Shown: positions 9,011 through 18,578, counted from the stretch's first letter. The stretch: 64,000 nucleotides of DNA from Janthinobacterium sp. ROICE36 (GCF_002869965.1 NZ_PEBS01000022.1:1-64000); one strand, 5' to 3'. A program made the numbers and translations. Notes: generated from the sequence alone by a model not told the origin.

Positions 9011-9448
9011 CCAAAAGTCAGTGTAAAGTTATAATATTACTTGTAAGAAAGCGTAAGCGATGTTGAAGCGACCAGAAAACAAGTCTATGGTAGTGCCGAT
9101 AACATATGCCAGCCTTGCTCGCCAGCCTTTGTGCGGCACGGAATACAGAAATGGTTTTATACTTAACTTTTGTCAAAGTACAATTTTTGTTCTATCATAG
9201 AGCATAATAAAGAATAAATAGCTGTTGCAACAAGACAACACCTATTTTATACAAAGCAAGATTGCAGAGCTTTCCGGACTGAAATGGAATCCTGTTGTAC
9301 AATTGTGTATATATCATGAAAAACTGTATCCCGGATCGTACCGTGTGTGAATTTGTTCCTTTTAGTAAAGAATGAACATGAACGCAGCAAGAGCGAGCTC
9401 CGAGTGTTTTTTACTTTGCAGTGCAACTACAGAAGGAACATTAACATC
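9011..9448. other. AT-rich intergenic region / long leader
   Basis: These 438 bases between mltB and the HTH-like gene are clearly more AT-rich than the coding flanks and hold no convincing gene. A good sigma-70 type promoter is seen at 9170-9198. The palindrome TTGTACAA lies at 9295-9302. No terminator hairpin for mltB is obvious. Confidence 0.6.
9170..9198 (+). promoter_or_regulatory. Sigma-70-like promoter of the small HTH-like gene
   Basis: TTGTCA at 9170-9175 and TATCAT at 9193-9198 are separated by exactly 17 bases, close to consensus. Transcription from here would leave a leader of about 245 bases before the start at 9449. Confidence 0.6.
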
Positions 9449-9781
9449 ATGACAAATCAAGTCGGCATTGATATGAATAGCGATTCGGACTCCGACGATC
9501 TGCTCCAGTACAACCCAAACAGATTGCTCGATACCCTGATCGAAAACCTGCGCCTGAAAAACGACGCAGCGCTGTCGCGCGCGCTGGAAGTCGCGCCACC
9601 AGTCATCAGCAAAATCCGTCACCACCGCCTGCCCGTCGGCGCATCGCTGCTGATTCGCATGCACGAAGTGAGCGACCTGAGCATCCGCGACCTGCGTTAC
9701 CTGATGGGTGACCGTCGTAACAAATTCCGCATCAGCGACAAGCAATTCAAGCCAAAAGAAGGCGAAACGCCACAAGGCTGA
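9449..9781 (+). CDS. Small HTH-like (Cro/XRE-type) protein
   Basis: A 110-residue acidic/basic protein. Residues 30-80 (NDAALSRALEVAPPVISKIR and the following RLPVGASLLIRMHEVSDLS) read like a lambda-repressor-type helix-turn-helix, suggesting DNA binding. The C-terminus is Lys-rich. The start at 9449 is chosen because AGAAGGAA lies 9 bases upstream; an in-frame start at 9347 would add 34 residues unlike any domain. It stands alone between mltB and convergent cysM. Targets are unknown; the fold assignment is an inference from sequence pattern. Confidence 0.75.
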   Translation: MTNQVGIDMNSDSDSDDLLQYNPNRLLDTLIENLRLKNDAALSRALEVAPPVISKIRHHRLPVGASLLIRMHEVSDLSIRDLRYLMGDRRNKFRISDKQFKPKEGETPQG

Positions 9782-9803
9782 TCCTGCCAGTTTCGCAGGC
9801 TTT

Positions 9804-9824
9804 CCCTCCCCGCCATGGGGAGGG
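9804..9824. terminator. Hairpin between convergent genes
   Basis: The arms CCCTCCCC and GGGGAGGG (8 bp) enclose a 5-base loop. It lies between the convergent HTH-like gene and cysM. There is no clear T-run on either side, so function as an intrinsic terminator is uncertain. Confidence 0.4.
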
Positions 9825-9881
9825 GGTATTTCCGGTAGTTCTCAGGCCGTTCTGGCCGATATTATTTTCCCGTATTAACGA

Positions 9882-10802
9882 TCAAGCAGGAAACACGCCG
9901 GTGGACAAGTAACGGTCGCCGCGGTCGCAGACGACGAACACGATGGTCGCGTTTTCCACCGTTTGCGAGATGCGCAGCGCGATTTCGCAGGCGCCGGCCG
10001 CCGAGATGCCGCAGAACAAGCCTTCTTCCGCCGCCAGACTGCGCGCCATGCGCTCAGCCACACCCTGGCTCACGTATTCCACCTGGTCCACGCGCGACTT
10101 GTCGTAAATTTTCGGCAAGTACGCTTCCGGCCATTTGCGGATGCCGGGAATCTGCGAACCGTCCTCGGGCTGTGCGCCGATGATCTGGATGGCGCGATTC
10201 TGTTCCTTCAAATAGCGCGACACGCCCATGATGGTGCCCGTCGTGCCCATGGCGCTGACGAAGTGCGTGACCTGACCATTGGTATCGCGCCAGATTTCCG
10301 GTCCCGTGCTTTCATAGTGTGCGCGTGAATTATCTTCGTTGGCGAACTGGTCGAGGATCACGCCGCGGCCATCCTTTTGCATTTGCTCGGCCAGGTCGCG
10401 CGCATATTCCATGCCGCCCGTCTTCGGCGTGAGCAGGATGTCGGCGCCATAGGCGGCCATGCTCTGGCGGCGCTCCACGCTGAGATTGTCTGGCATCAAG
10501 AGCAGCATCTTGTAGCCGCGCAAGGCGGCGGCCATGGCCAGCGCGATGCCCGTATTGCCGCTGGTGGCCTCGATCAGGGTATCGCCTGGCTTGATGACGC
10601 CGCGCTCTTCAGCGCGCTTGAGCATGGACATGGCTGCGCGGTCCTTCACGGAGCCGGCCGGGTTGTTGCCTTCCAGCTTGCCGAGGATGACGTTGTTGCG
10701 CGCAATCGCATCGGCGCCCGGCAAGCGCGTCAGTTGCACCAGCGGAGTATTGCCTATCGTATCTTCAAGTGTCTTGTAAGCCATCGTGTCTGTTTGAGTC
10801 AT
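9882..10802 (-). CDS. cysM: Cysteine synthase B
   Basis: A PLP-dependent O-acetylserine (thiol)lyase of 306 residues. The lysine that binds PLP lies in NPAGSVKDRAA (near residue 52), with the substrate loop EATSGNTGIALAMAA and the phosphate-binding segment AMGTTGTIMGVSRYLKEQN. The CysM type is indicated by its length and the start TLEDTIGNTPLVQL. It catalyses the last step of cysteine synthesis and can accept thiosulfate. ATG codons at 10802 and 10784 are both possible starts; neither has a strong ribosome binding site. It stands alone. Confidence 0.93.
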   Translation of the reverse strand: MTQTDTMAYKTLEDTIGNTPLVQLTRLPGADAIARNNVILGKLEGNNPAGSVKDRAAMSMLKRAEERGVIKPGDTLIEATSGNTGIALAMAAALRGYKMLLLMPDNLSVERRQSMAAYGADILLTPKTGGMEYARDLAEQMQKDGRGVILDQFANEDNSRAHYESTGPEIWRDTNGQVTHFVSAMGTTGTIMGVSRYLKEQNRAIQIIGAQPEDGSQIPGIRKWPEAYLPKIYDKSRVDQVEYVSQGVAERMARSLAAEEGLFCGISAAGACEIALRISQTVENATIVFVVCDRGDRYLSTGVFPA

Positions 10803-11032
10803 TTCAACAAAGACCCATTCTAATATGAGATGCTGGACGGCGTATGGCTAAAAGCCGTTGCTCCGCCAGGCAGCCCGCGCTGCGGCCACCCGCACGCCAG
10901 GCCGCATGGCGCCTGGCTTTGCGCCCTGCCAAGGTGGCCACGTGCGGCGCACCAGCGGGCCGCGCGCGCATGCGCTAGACTCGTGGCGGTTAGTTATTTT
11001 AGTAATTTGCTTATTCAATCAATGGATCAGTC

Positions 11033-12796
11033 ATGAGCAGCAGCGCACCCGAATTCATCCCCGAAACCACGCAGGACGATGCCGTCCAGGCCAGCAGCCT
11101 CGATATCCAGGGCCGCATGCACCAGATTTCCCCCGTCTTCACCGAAGCGGAACTGCGCCGATTGCAACGCTATGGCAAGGTTTGTCACCATGCGGACGGC
11201 GCCACCCTGTTCGAGGCGGGCAGCAGCAGCTTCGGCATGCTGGTCATCCTCGCGGGCCACGTCGCCGTCACGCGCCACGAAGGTCTGGGCCGCACCTCGC
11301 TGATGCGCGAAATCGGCCCCGGCTATTTCATCGCCGAAGTGGCGCAGCTGTCGGGCCGCCCCGCCCTCGTCAACGGCCATGCCGTGGGCGACGTGGATGT
11401 GCTCGTCATCAGCTCGGAATCCCTGCGCGCGCTGATCGTGGCGGAAGCTGAAATGGGCGAGCGCATCGTGCGTGCCCTGATCCTGCGCCGCGTGGCCTTG
11501 ATCGAAGTCAATTCGGGCGGCCCCGTGCTGGTGGGCCCCCGCAGCAATGGCAATCTGTTCCACCTTCAAAGTTTTCTATCGAGCAACGGCCACCCGCACA
11601 CGGTGCTGGACCCGGCCAACGATGCGGCTGCCGCTGCGCTGGCCGCACGCTACCAGCCCACGCCACAGGAGTGGCCGCTGGTCGTTTGTCCCGACGGCAA
11701 GGTCATGAAAAACCCCGGCAATGCGGAACTGGGACGCTGCCTGGGCATGCTTCCCGATTTGTCCGGCGACAATATCTTCGACGTGCTGGTGGTGGGCGCC
11801 GGACCTGCCGGCCTGGCCACGGCCGTGTATGCCGCATCCGAGGGCCTGACCGTTCTGGCGCTGGAGCAGCGCGCATATGGCGGCCAGGCGGGCGCCAGCG
11901 CACGCATCGAAAACTATCTGGGCTTTCCCACCGGTATTTCCGGCCGCGCGCTGGCGGGACGCGCCTATGTGCAGGCGCAAAAGTTCGGCGTCGAAATCGC
12001 CACCCCGGCCAGCGCCGCCAACTTGCTGTGCGATACCTGGCCCCTGCGCGTCAAGCTGTGCGACGGCACGCAGGTGCGCGCCCGCACGGTGGTACTGTCC
12101 TGCGGCGCGCGCTACCGTCGGCCCTCGCTGGCCAACCTGAAAACGTATGAGGGACGGGGCGTGTATTACTGGGCCTCGCCCATCGAAGCCAAGCTGTGCA
12201 AACAGGAAGAGATCATCCTGGTCGGCGGCGGCAATTCGGCCGGCCAGGCGGCCGTGTTTCTCTCAGGCCACGCGGCCAGGGTCCACATGGTGATCCGCGG
12301 CGAAGGGCTGGCGGCCAGCATGTCGAGCTATCTGATCGAGCGCATCGCCGCCACGCCCAACATCACCGTGCACACGCACACGGAAATCATCGCCCTCGAA
12401 GGCGACGAGGATGGCTTGACGGGCGCCCGCTGGCGCAACAAGCAGACCGGTGAAGAGTGCGATTGCGCCGTGCGCCGCGTGTTTCTCTTCGTCGGCGCCG
12501 ATCCGAACACGGACTGGCTGCACGACTGCGCCGTGGCCGTCGACGAACAGGGCTTCATCCGCACGGGCTTCGACGTCACGCGCGCGGAATGCCGCGCCCA
12601 TGGCCACGACCACGCCGAGTATCGAGCGGACTTGCCCGAGCGCGCCGCGCTGGAAACGAGCGTGCCGGGCGTGTTCGCCATCGGCGACGTGCGGGCCGGC
12701 TCGACCAAGCGCGTGGCCGCCGCCGTGGGCGAAGGCGCGGCGGTCGTTTCCCAGATCCACGGTTTTCTGGCGCGCCTGCCCGTCAACAACGTCTAG
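11033..12796 (+). CDS. Cyclic-nucleotide-binding domain fused to thioredoxin-reductase-like flavoprotein
   Basis: A 587-residue fusion. Residues 30-150 form a cNMP-binding/CRP-like beta-roll (TLFEAGSSSFGMLVILAGHV), and a linker of about 90 residues follows, a thioredoxin-like region with LVVCPDG. Residues 250-580 form a class II pyridine nucleotide-disulfide oxidoreductase fold, with FAD motif VVGAGPAGLATAVYAA (near 252), NADPH motif ILVGGGNSAGQAA (near 394) and FAD motif VFAIGDVRAGSTKRVA near the end. The active-site CxxC of true thioredoxin reductases is absent: the equivalent place reads YWASPIEAKLC. The physiological acceptor is therefore unknown. The gene overlaps the convergent M28 peptidase gene by four bases at the stops. 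Confidence 0.88.
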   Translation: MSSSAPEFIPETTQDDAVQASSLDIQGRMHQISPVFTEAELRRLQRYGKVCHHADGATLFEAGSSSFGMLVILAGHVAVTRHEGLGRTSLMREIGPGYFIAEVAQLSGRPALVNGHAVGDVDVLVISSESLRALIVAEAEMGERIVRALILRRVALIEVNSGGPVLVGPRSNGNLFHLQSFLSSNGHPHTVLDPANDAAAAALAARYQPTPQEWPLVVCPDGKVMKNPGNAELGRCLGMLPDLSGDNIFDVLVVGAGPAGLATAVYAASEGLTVLALEQRAYGGQAGASARIENYLGFPTGISGRALAGRAYVQAQKFGVEIATPASAANLLCDTWPLRVKLCDGTQVRARTVVLSCGARYRRPSLANLKTYEGRGVYYWASPIEAKLCKQEEIILVGGGNSAGQAAVFLSGHAARVHMVIRGEGLAASMSSYLIERIAATPNITVHTHTEIIALEGDEDGLTGARWRNKQTGEECDCAVRRVFLFVGADPNTDWLHDCAVAVDEQGFIRTGFDVTRAECRAHGHDHAEYRADLPERAALETSVPGVFAIGDVRAGSTKRVAAAVGEGAAVVSQIHGFLARLPVNNV

Positions 12797-14148
12797 CGCA
12801 AGGCTGTGGGGTAGCTTGCCACGCTGACATTGCCATCCTTGTCGACGGCCTGGACACCGAAGAAATAGTTGTCTTTCGATAACTTCAGCCTTGCTTGCGT
12901 GACATTGCCTACATCCTGCGCGCCCTGCCACTGGTCTGCCGTGGTGGCGCGCCACACGATGCGGTAGCCGGCCAGGTCCGGCTCCGTATTTGGCTGCCAC
13001 TGCAGCGAGGTGGCGTTTTCCAGCTGGGCCGTGCGCATCTGCACGCCGGCGGGCGCGGCAGGTGCCAGGGCCAGCGAAGCGAGGGCCGCCGCATTCACCC
13101 TCGCCACTTTCGCCACGTAATCATAGTCAACGAATTGCGGCAAGTCGCCATACTGTACGCCGTTTTCCACGCGCACGTCCTGATGTTGGTGGGCAAAATC
13201 CTCGTTCGGTTCCGTGAAGCGCAGCGCAGCGTAACCTTGTGCGAGGAAGGGCATATGGTCGCCGCCGCGCAGGTAGCGGTCGGCACGCTGGATCACGTTG
13301 ACTGTAAAGCCCGGCACGTAGCGCTCGCCCACCTGTTTCACATGGCGCGCCAGCTGGCGCGAGATGGAATCATTTTCTCCGCCCGTCGCCACCAGGGCGC
13401 GCACGCCATCGCTCATTTCCTTCACGGCAGGGATACCCTCGGCAAACAGGCGCACCTGGCCACCATCGATCCTGCCGTCTTCGGCGCGCGAACTACCGAT
13501 GATGTCGTTATTGAGCATGCCGGCGATGTTGAGCTTTTTCAGCTTCGCCTGCTGCGCCCAATGGCCGGAACCCAATAACCCCTGTTCCTCGGCCGCCACC
13601 GCCATGAAGACGAGGGTGGCGTCGAACTGGTAGCGCGCCATCACGCACGCCATCTCGATCACGGCCGCCGTGCCCGAGGCGTCATCGTTGGCGCCGGGCG
13701 CGTTGCCCTGCGCATCCATCACGTCGGTGGCGCGCGAATCGTAGTGGCCGCTGACAACATAGATGCGCTCGGCAGACTGCGGCTGGCTGCCTGGCAGAGT
13801 CGCCACTACATTGACGATTTCCGTCGGGCGCGCAATGCGCTTCGACACGGGCGCCACATGGCTGTCGAACGCCACCTGCAGCCGTCCGCCCGCCTGCGCA
13901 CCGCAACGCTCCAGCTCCTCCTTGATCCAGCGCCTGGCCGCGCCGATGCCGCGCGTGTCGGACACGGTATCGGACATGCTGTGGCGCGTCTGAAAGCCCA
14001 CCAGCTTGCGCACATGCGCCTCGATGCGCTGCGGCGAGATGGCGGCCACCACCTGCCGTATCTGCTGCTGCGCCGGTTCGGCGCCCGGCGCCGCCGCCAC
14101 GCCCGCCGACAGCATGGCTGCCGTCATTGCCATCAAAATCCTTGCCAT
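12793..14148 (-). CDS. Exported M28-family metallopeptidase with C-terminal fibronectin III-like domain
   Basis: A 451-residue protein with signal peptide MARILMAMTAAMLSAGVAAA. The peptidase part carries zinc ligands in VSGHYDSRATD (near residue 155), GANDDASGTAA (near 179) and AAEEQGLLGSG (near 209), with a later His in GGDHMPF. The C-terminal 90 residues (LQWQPNTEPDLAGYRIVW) resemble a fibronectin III module. Likely an extracellular or periplasmic aminopeptidase. The start at 14148 is preceded by a GGGGGAAGC site; the ORF extends 21 codons further but without a signal peptide. Confidence 0.9.
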   Translation of the reverse strand: MARILMAMTAAMLSAGVAAAPGAEPAQQQIRQVVAAISPQRIEAHVRKLVGFQTRHSMSDTVSDTRGIGAARRWIKEELERCGAQAGGRLQVAFDSHVAPVSKRIARPTEIVNVVATLPGSQPQSAERIYVVSGHYDSRATDVMDAQGNAPGANDDASGTAAVIEMACVMARYQFDATLVFMAVAAEEQGLLGSGHWAQQAKLKKLNIAGMLNNDIIGSSRAEDGRIDGGQVRLFAEGIPAVKEMSDGVRALVATGGENDSISRQLARHVKQVGERYVPGFTVNVIQRADRYLRGGDHMPFLAQGYAALRFTEPNEDFAHQHQDVRVENGVQYGDLPQFVDYDYVAKVARVNAAALASLALAPAAPAGVQMRTAQLENATSLQWQPNTEPDLAGYRIVWRATTADQWQGAQDVGNVTQARLKLSKDNYFFGVQAVDKDGNVSVASYPTALR

Positions 14149-14341
14149 GCGTGCTTCCCCCGACGATTGTTTGAGCTGGTCATTCTCGCATTTTTGACGC
14201 CAGGCAAGCATGTTTCCGGATGAAAATCGCGCATGATAGAAACGATTACAATCGGCTCGTTCCCGTTGCGCTCACGAAAGACAGCGCATACGCCAGCCCA
14301 TCCTCCCCCCGCAGCGGCAATACGCGGACGGTCCGCTGACG

Positions 14342-15340
14342 GTGCGCCGCATAGGCATCAAATTGTTGCTGGCCACGCTGCTTGCCATGCTCAGCATCGC
14401 TGCCCTGTAAAGCTACGGGCGTTTCGCCGATCGCTCGCTGGCGGAACCAGGCACGGCCTTGCCCGCGACAGCCGGCGCCACACTGCTCGTCCGCGTGCTG
14501 GCGCCGCAACGGATGCACCGCCCGGGTCGCAGCCTGGGCCTGCAATTCCACATCTGGCATCACGACGTGACAGGGCGCCTGCTGGTGCGCGTGTTGTTCG
14601 ACGATATCAACGCGCGCAGCCAGGACGCTGCGATCCTCGCGCTCGACAGCCCCCTGCCGAGCGACGTGCGCATCGTCAATCCAGGCCGCAAGCGCGACGC
14701 TATCTGCTTGCGCGCATAGCGTGGCCCTGCGCGCCGTCAGCCTGAACCGGCGCATGCACAACAAGGTCTCGATGGTCGACGGCAGGGTCGCCCTCGTCGG
14801 CGGGCGCAATATCGGCGATGACTATTTCGATGCCTCCGAGCAAGTCAAGTTCGAGGATACCGATCTGCTGTCGGTGGGCGCGCCCGAACTGCAGGCTGTG
14901 CGCGCCGCCTCGATGCGCTCACGGGCGAAGTGGGCACTTCGCCCTATCTGCGGCAGCTGAGCGATGCGCACCAGTTGCAAGCCCACCTCGATGGCCGCTT
15001 GCGCCTGCACGGGAGCGCGCAGGTGCAAGTGCTGTCGGACCCGCCGGAAAAAGCCGCCCGCGTGGCCAGTTTGCAGCGCAGCGAGCACTGGCTCATGCAC
15101 AGCTTGCCGCCCCTGCTGACGCAGGCGCGCGAGGAAGCGCTGCCAGGTCCTGCTCGACGGCGGCATCTGGCTCCCTGCACCGCAAGCACATCAGCCTGCT
15201 GGGGTCGAGCCGCGCCAGCCTGCATATCAAGGCCGTGGTGGTCGATGGCCAGCGGGGCATCGTCGCTTCTTTCAACCTCGATCCCCGCTCGGCCCAGCTC
15301 AACACGGAAATGGGCGTGCTGTTCAACGATGCGGCGCAAA
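14342..15340 (+). pseudogene. Phospholipase D / cardiolipin synthase family protein, decayed
   Basis: Fragments of a PLD-superfamily protein are spread over different frames. A membrane-anchor start (GTG at 14342, IKLLLATLLAMLSIAAL) runs into TAA at 14408. The segment LQFHIWHHDVTGRLL and FDDINARSQD follows, with a deletion relative to family members and a stop at 14717. The first HKD motif, HNKVSMVDGRVALVGGRNIG, lies at about 14758. After another frame change comes YLRQLSDAHQLQ, and the second HKD-like motif LHIKAVVVDGQRGIVASFN at about 15218 in yet another frame. The 3' end runs into the terminator of the convergent gene. With at least one stop and several frameshifts, it cannot encode an active enzyme. 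Confidence 0.85.
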
Positions 15341-15374
15341 AAAACCCCGCGCGGCCGGTACCACGCGGGGTTTT
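15338..15374 (-). terminator. Intrinsic terminator of the helix-hairpin-helix gene
   Basis: The arms CCCCGCG and CGCGGGG (15345-15351 and 15364-15370) are followed on the minus strand by seven T. On the plus strand four T also follow, so it may work in both directions. Confidence 0.8.
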
Positions 15375-15424
15375 CTTCTCGTACGGCGCGGCACCACCAC
15401 GCGATACGCTTTACAGCAACACGC

Positions 15425-16087
15425 TTACTTTTTCTCGGCTTCAGCCTTCTTCGCATCGGCTGCAGCCAGCTTCGCTTCTTTCTTCGCGGCAGCGGCAGCG
15501 GCCTTGGCTTCTTTCTTGGCCGCAGCAGCTTCCTTCTTCGCTTCCACAGCGCTCTTCACAGGCGCGGCGCCATCGGCTGCAGGAGCGGCAGCCTTGGCAG
15601 CGGCTGCTTCTTTTTTGGCGGCAGCAGCGGCGGCCTTGGCTTCTTTCTTCGCGGCAGCCGCTTCTTTTTTCGTTTCAGCGGCTGTCTTGGCTGGCGCCGC
15701 AGCGGTATCGGTCGCAGCAACTGGCTTCGGTGCGGCTTCTTTCGCTGCAACTTCCTTCACAGCAGTGTCCTTTTTTGTCGGGGCAGCTTTCGCCACCGGG
15801 GCCGCTGGGGCGCCGGACTTGGCCTGACCATTCACCTGCAAACCCGCTTCCGACAGTTTCAAGGAACTTTTCGGCCCGATGCCCTTCACGCGGCTTTCAA
15901 AATCGGCCCAATCCTTGAAGGCGCCGCCCTTGGCGCGTTCATCGACGATGGCTTTCGACGTGACGGGGCCGATGCCCTTGACGCTGTCGAGTGCCGCCTG
16001 ATCCGCCTTGTTGACATCGACCTGGGCAAAGGCAAAGCCCATCGTCGCGATCAGGGTGACGATGGCCAGTAGTATTTTTTTGAACAT
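15425..16087 (-). CDS. Exported helix-hairpin-helix (ComEA-like) protein with Lys/Ala-rich tail
   Basis: A 220-residue protein beginning with a signal peptide (MFKKILLAIVTLIATMGFAFA). Residues 23-85 form a ComEA-type helix-hairpin-helix pair: VNKADQAALDSVKGIGPVTS and FESRVKGIGPKSS, which binds DNA without sequence preference. The rest, over 100 residues, consists of KKEAKAAAAA-like repeats as in histone H1 or AlgP-type tails. The start at 16087 is preceded by GGAGAG; the upstream extension would hide the signal. The usual family role is periplasmic DNA binding in natural transformation, but the tail is unusual for ComEA. It is followed by a strong terminator. Confidence 0.85.
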   Translation of the reverse strand: MFKKILLAIVTLIATMGFAFAQVDVNKADQAALDSVKGIGPVTSKAIVDERAKGGAFKDWADFESRVKGIGPKSSLKLSEAGLQVNGQAKSGAPAAPVAKAAPTKKDTAVKEVAAKEAAPKPVAATDTAAAPAKTAAETKKEAAAAKKEAKAAAAAAKKEAAAAKAAAPAADGAAPVKSAVEAKKEAAAAKKEAKAAAAAAKKEAKLAAADAKKAEAEKK

Positions 16088-16206
16088 GGGTATCTCTCCG
16101 TGATGTGGTTTCAAGATGACTCGAACGCAAGGGAAGAGCAGCGCCTTAACGGCTTTAACGCCTGTGGCGTGATACGGTTGACAAGACGGGGCAGCGGAAG
16201 GAGGGG

Positions 16207-16240
16207 AAAACCTGCGCCAGATCAAACGAGGCGGCGCAGG
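16207..16240 (-). terminator. Intrinsic terminator after rfaE1
   Basis: On the minus strand CCTGCGCC pairs with GGCGCAGG (16233-16240 and 16211-16218), followed by TTTT. It lies about 20 bases after the rfaE1 stop and marks the end of the long housekeeping cluster. Confidence 0.7.
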
Positions 16241-16260
16241 TAGAAGGGGAATGCAGGGGA

Positions 16261-17214
16261 TTATTGTGGGAACAGCTCTTCGCGGGTGACGGTGGCCGTG
16301 CCCAGCTTGCCGACGACGATGCCGCCAGCCCGGTTGGCCGTGCGCACGGCGTCACCGAGGCCCATGCCGGCGCCCAGCATGGCCGCCATGGTGGCGATCA
16401 CCGTATCGCCGGCGCCAGAGACGTCGAACACTTCGCGCGCATCGGTCGGCATGTGCAGCACCTCGTCGGCCGTGTACAAGCTCATGCCTTCTTCCGAACG
16501 CGTCAGCAGCAAGGCTTCCAGGCCCAGTTGCGCGCGCATCTGCTGCGCGCGCTCCGTCAATTGCTCTTCCGTATTCCAGTTGCCGATCACGCGACGCAGT
16601 TCGGACTTGTTCGGAGTGAGCACTGACGCTCCCGCATAGCGGCTGAAATCATCGCCTTTCGGGTCGACCATGACGATCTTGCCGGCGGCCTTGGCAGCCC
16701 TGATCATCTCGGCGACATTCACCAGGCTGCCCTTGGCGTAGTCCGACAGGACCACCACGTCGTAGTGCGGCAAGAGGGCATTAAACTGCGCCAGCTTGTC
16801 GCGCAGCACCGTATCGCTGGGCGCATCCTCGAAGTCGATGCGCAGCATTTGCTGCTGGCGGCCGATCACGCGCAGTTTGATGATGGTGGAAATGGCCGCA
16901 TCGCGCTGCAAATAGCTGTGAATGCCGCCGCCTTCGAGCAGGCGCTCGACCTGGCTGCCGGCCTCGTCGTCGCCGACCACGCCCAGCAAGCTCGTCTTCG
17001 CTCCCAGCGCGGCCGCGTTGCGCGCCACGTTGGCCGCGCCACCCAGGCGCTCTTCGCGCTTCTCGATGCGCACGATGGGCACGGGCGCTTCCGGCGAAAT
17101 ACGGCTGACATCGCCGAACCAGTAGCGGTCCAGCATCACATCGCCCACCACCAGCAGGCGCACCTGGGCCAGTGCGGCCGGCGCCGTCAAGGCTGCCACC
17201 TCGTGGGTGCTCAT
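16261..17214 (-). CDS. rfaE1: D-glycero-beta-D-manno-heptose-7-phosphate kinase
   Basis: A 317-residue ribokinase/PfkB-fold sugar kinase that phosphorylates D-glycero-D-manno-heptose 7-phosphate at C1 in synthesis of the LPS inner-core heptose. Signatures are [20 protein letters not shown] (near residue 24), [17 protein letters not shown] (near 55) and [17 protein letters not shown] (near 265). The nucleotidyltransferase half found in bifunctional HldE is absent, so this is the split RfaE1 form. Its start overlaps the stop of ugd by four bases. The epimerase gene hldD is not next to it. Confidence 0.93.
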   Translation of the reverse strand: MSTHEVAALTAPAALAQVRLLVVGDVMLDRYWFGDVSRISPEAPVPIVRIEKREERLGGAANVARNAAALGAKTSLLGVVGDDEAGSQVERLLEGGGIHSYLQRDAAISTIIKLRVIGRQQQMLRIDFEDAPSDTVLRDKLAQFNALLPHYDVVVLSDYAKGSLVNVAEMIRAAKAAGKIVMVDPKGDDFSRYAGASVLTPNKSELRRVIGNWNTEEQLTERAQQMRAQLGLEALLLTRSEEGMSLYTADEVLHMPTDAREVFDVSGAGDTVIATMAAMLGAGMGLGDAVRTANRAGGIVVGKLGTATVTREELFPQ

Positions 17215-18578
17215 GCGCGCGTCAGGATCGAGCGACCGATCCCGTGGTATTCGATGCCATTCTCGGCCATGACGGCCGGCTCGAACAGGTTGCGGCCGTC
17301 AAAGATCACGGCCTGCTTCAGGCGCGCCTTGACCTGCTCGAAGTCGGGGCTGCGGAAGGCTTTCCATTCAGTCACGATGACCAGCGCATCGGCGTCTGTC
17401 AGCGCATCCTTCGGACTGTCGGCAAAGCGCACCCTTGTTAATTGCTCCGGCGTCAAGTCCAGTTGCAGCACGCGACGCGCCTCGGCCATGGCAACCGGGT
17501 CGTACACGGCTACCGTGGCGCCCCGCGCCAGCAAGTCCGCCAGCAGGACGCGGGCCGACGCTTCGCGCATGTCGTCCGTATTCGGCTTGAAGGCCAGTCC
17601 CCATACGGCAAAATGCCGGCCCGTCAAATCTTCGCCGAAGCGAGCGACCACTTTGCGTCCCAGCACCTGCTTCTGCTGGTCGTTGACGGCTTCTACGGCA
17701 CGCAGGATCAGCAATTCCTGGCCGTAGCCGCGCGCCGTGCGCTCGAGCGCCTGCACGTCTTTCGGGAAGCAGGAACCGCCGTAGCCGCAGCCCGCGTACA
17801 GGAAGCTGTAGCCGATGCGCGGGTCGGAACCGATGCCGTGGCGCACGGCCTCGATGTCGACACCCACCTTGTCGGCCAGATTGGCCAGTTCATTCATGAA
17901 GGAAATACGCGTGGCCAGCATGGCGTTCGCCGCATACTTCGTGAATTCGGCCGAGCGCACATCCATCCAGTAGGTGCGCTCGTGGTTGCGGTTGAACGGC
18001 GCGTACAGGCTTTTCAGCAATTCGCGCGCACGCTCGCCGTCCGGTGTGGCATCGACGCCGATGACGATGCGGTCGGGGCGCATGAAGTCTTCGACGGCCG
18101 CGCCTTCCTTGAGGAATTCCGGGTTCGACGCCACCGAAAACGTGGCGGCCACGCCGCGCGCGTCGAGTTCGCCCTGGATGGCAGCGCGCACTTTTTCGGC
18201 CGTGCCGACGGGCACGGTGGACTTGTCGACGATGACCTTGAAGTCCGTCATGTACTTGCCGATGCCGCGCGCGGCCGCCAGCACGTACTGCAGGTCGGCC
18301 GAGCCGTCTTCATCGGGCGGCGTGCCGACGGCGATGAATTGCATCACGCCGTGCGCGGCGGCAGCCTCGACGTCGGTGGAAAAGGTCATGCGTCCGGCGG
18401 CGCGGTTGCGCGCCACGACTTCTTCCAGCCCCGGTTCATGGATGGGGATGCCGCCGCTGTTGAGCAAGGCTACCTTCTGTGCGTCCAGGTCGAGGCAAAA
18501 GACGTCGTTGCCCAGTTCCGCCAGGCAGGCGCCCGTCACGAGCCCTACATAGCCGGTGCCGATAATAGTGATTTTCAT
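17211..18578 (-). CDS. ugd: UDP-glucose 6-dehydrogenase
   Basis: A 455-residue NAD-dependent enzyme that oxidises UDP-glucose to UDP-glucuronate for surface polysaccharides. It has the Rossmann start [20 protein letters not shown], the central STVPVGTAE, and the catalytic Cys in [13 protein letters not shown] (near residue 260), and is of family length. The start at 18578 is set by the canonical MKIT N-terminus; a further 15 codons upstream are not conserved. It is co-transcribed with rfaE1 (4-base overlap), fitting envelope sugar supply. Confidence 0.94.
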   Translation of the reverse strand: MKITIIGTGYVGLVTGACLAELGNDVFCLDLDAQKVALLNSGGIPIHEPGLEEVVARNRAAGRMTFSTDVEAAAAHGVMQFIAVGTPPDEDGSADLQYVLAAARGIGKYMTDFKVIVDKSTVPVGTAEKVRAAIQGELDARGVAATFSVASNPEFLKEGAAVEDFMRPDRIVIGVDATPDGERARELLKSLYAPFNRNHERTYWMDVRSAEFTKYAANAMLATRISFMNELANLADKVGVDIEAVRHGIGSDPRIGYSFLYAGCGYGGSCFPKDVQALERTARGYGQELLILRAVEAVNDQQKQVLGRKVVARFGEDLTGRHFAVWGLAFKPNTDDMREASARVLLADLLARGATVAVYDPVAMAEARRVLQLDLTPEQLTRVRFADSPKDALTDADALVIVTEWKAFRSPDFEQVKARLKQAVIFDGRNLFEPAVMAENGIEYHGIGRSILTRA

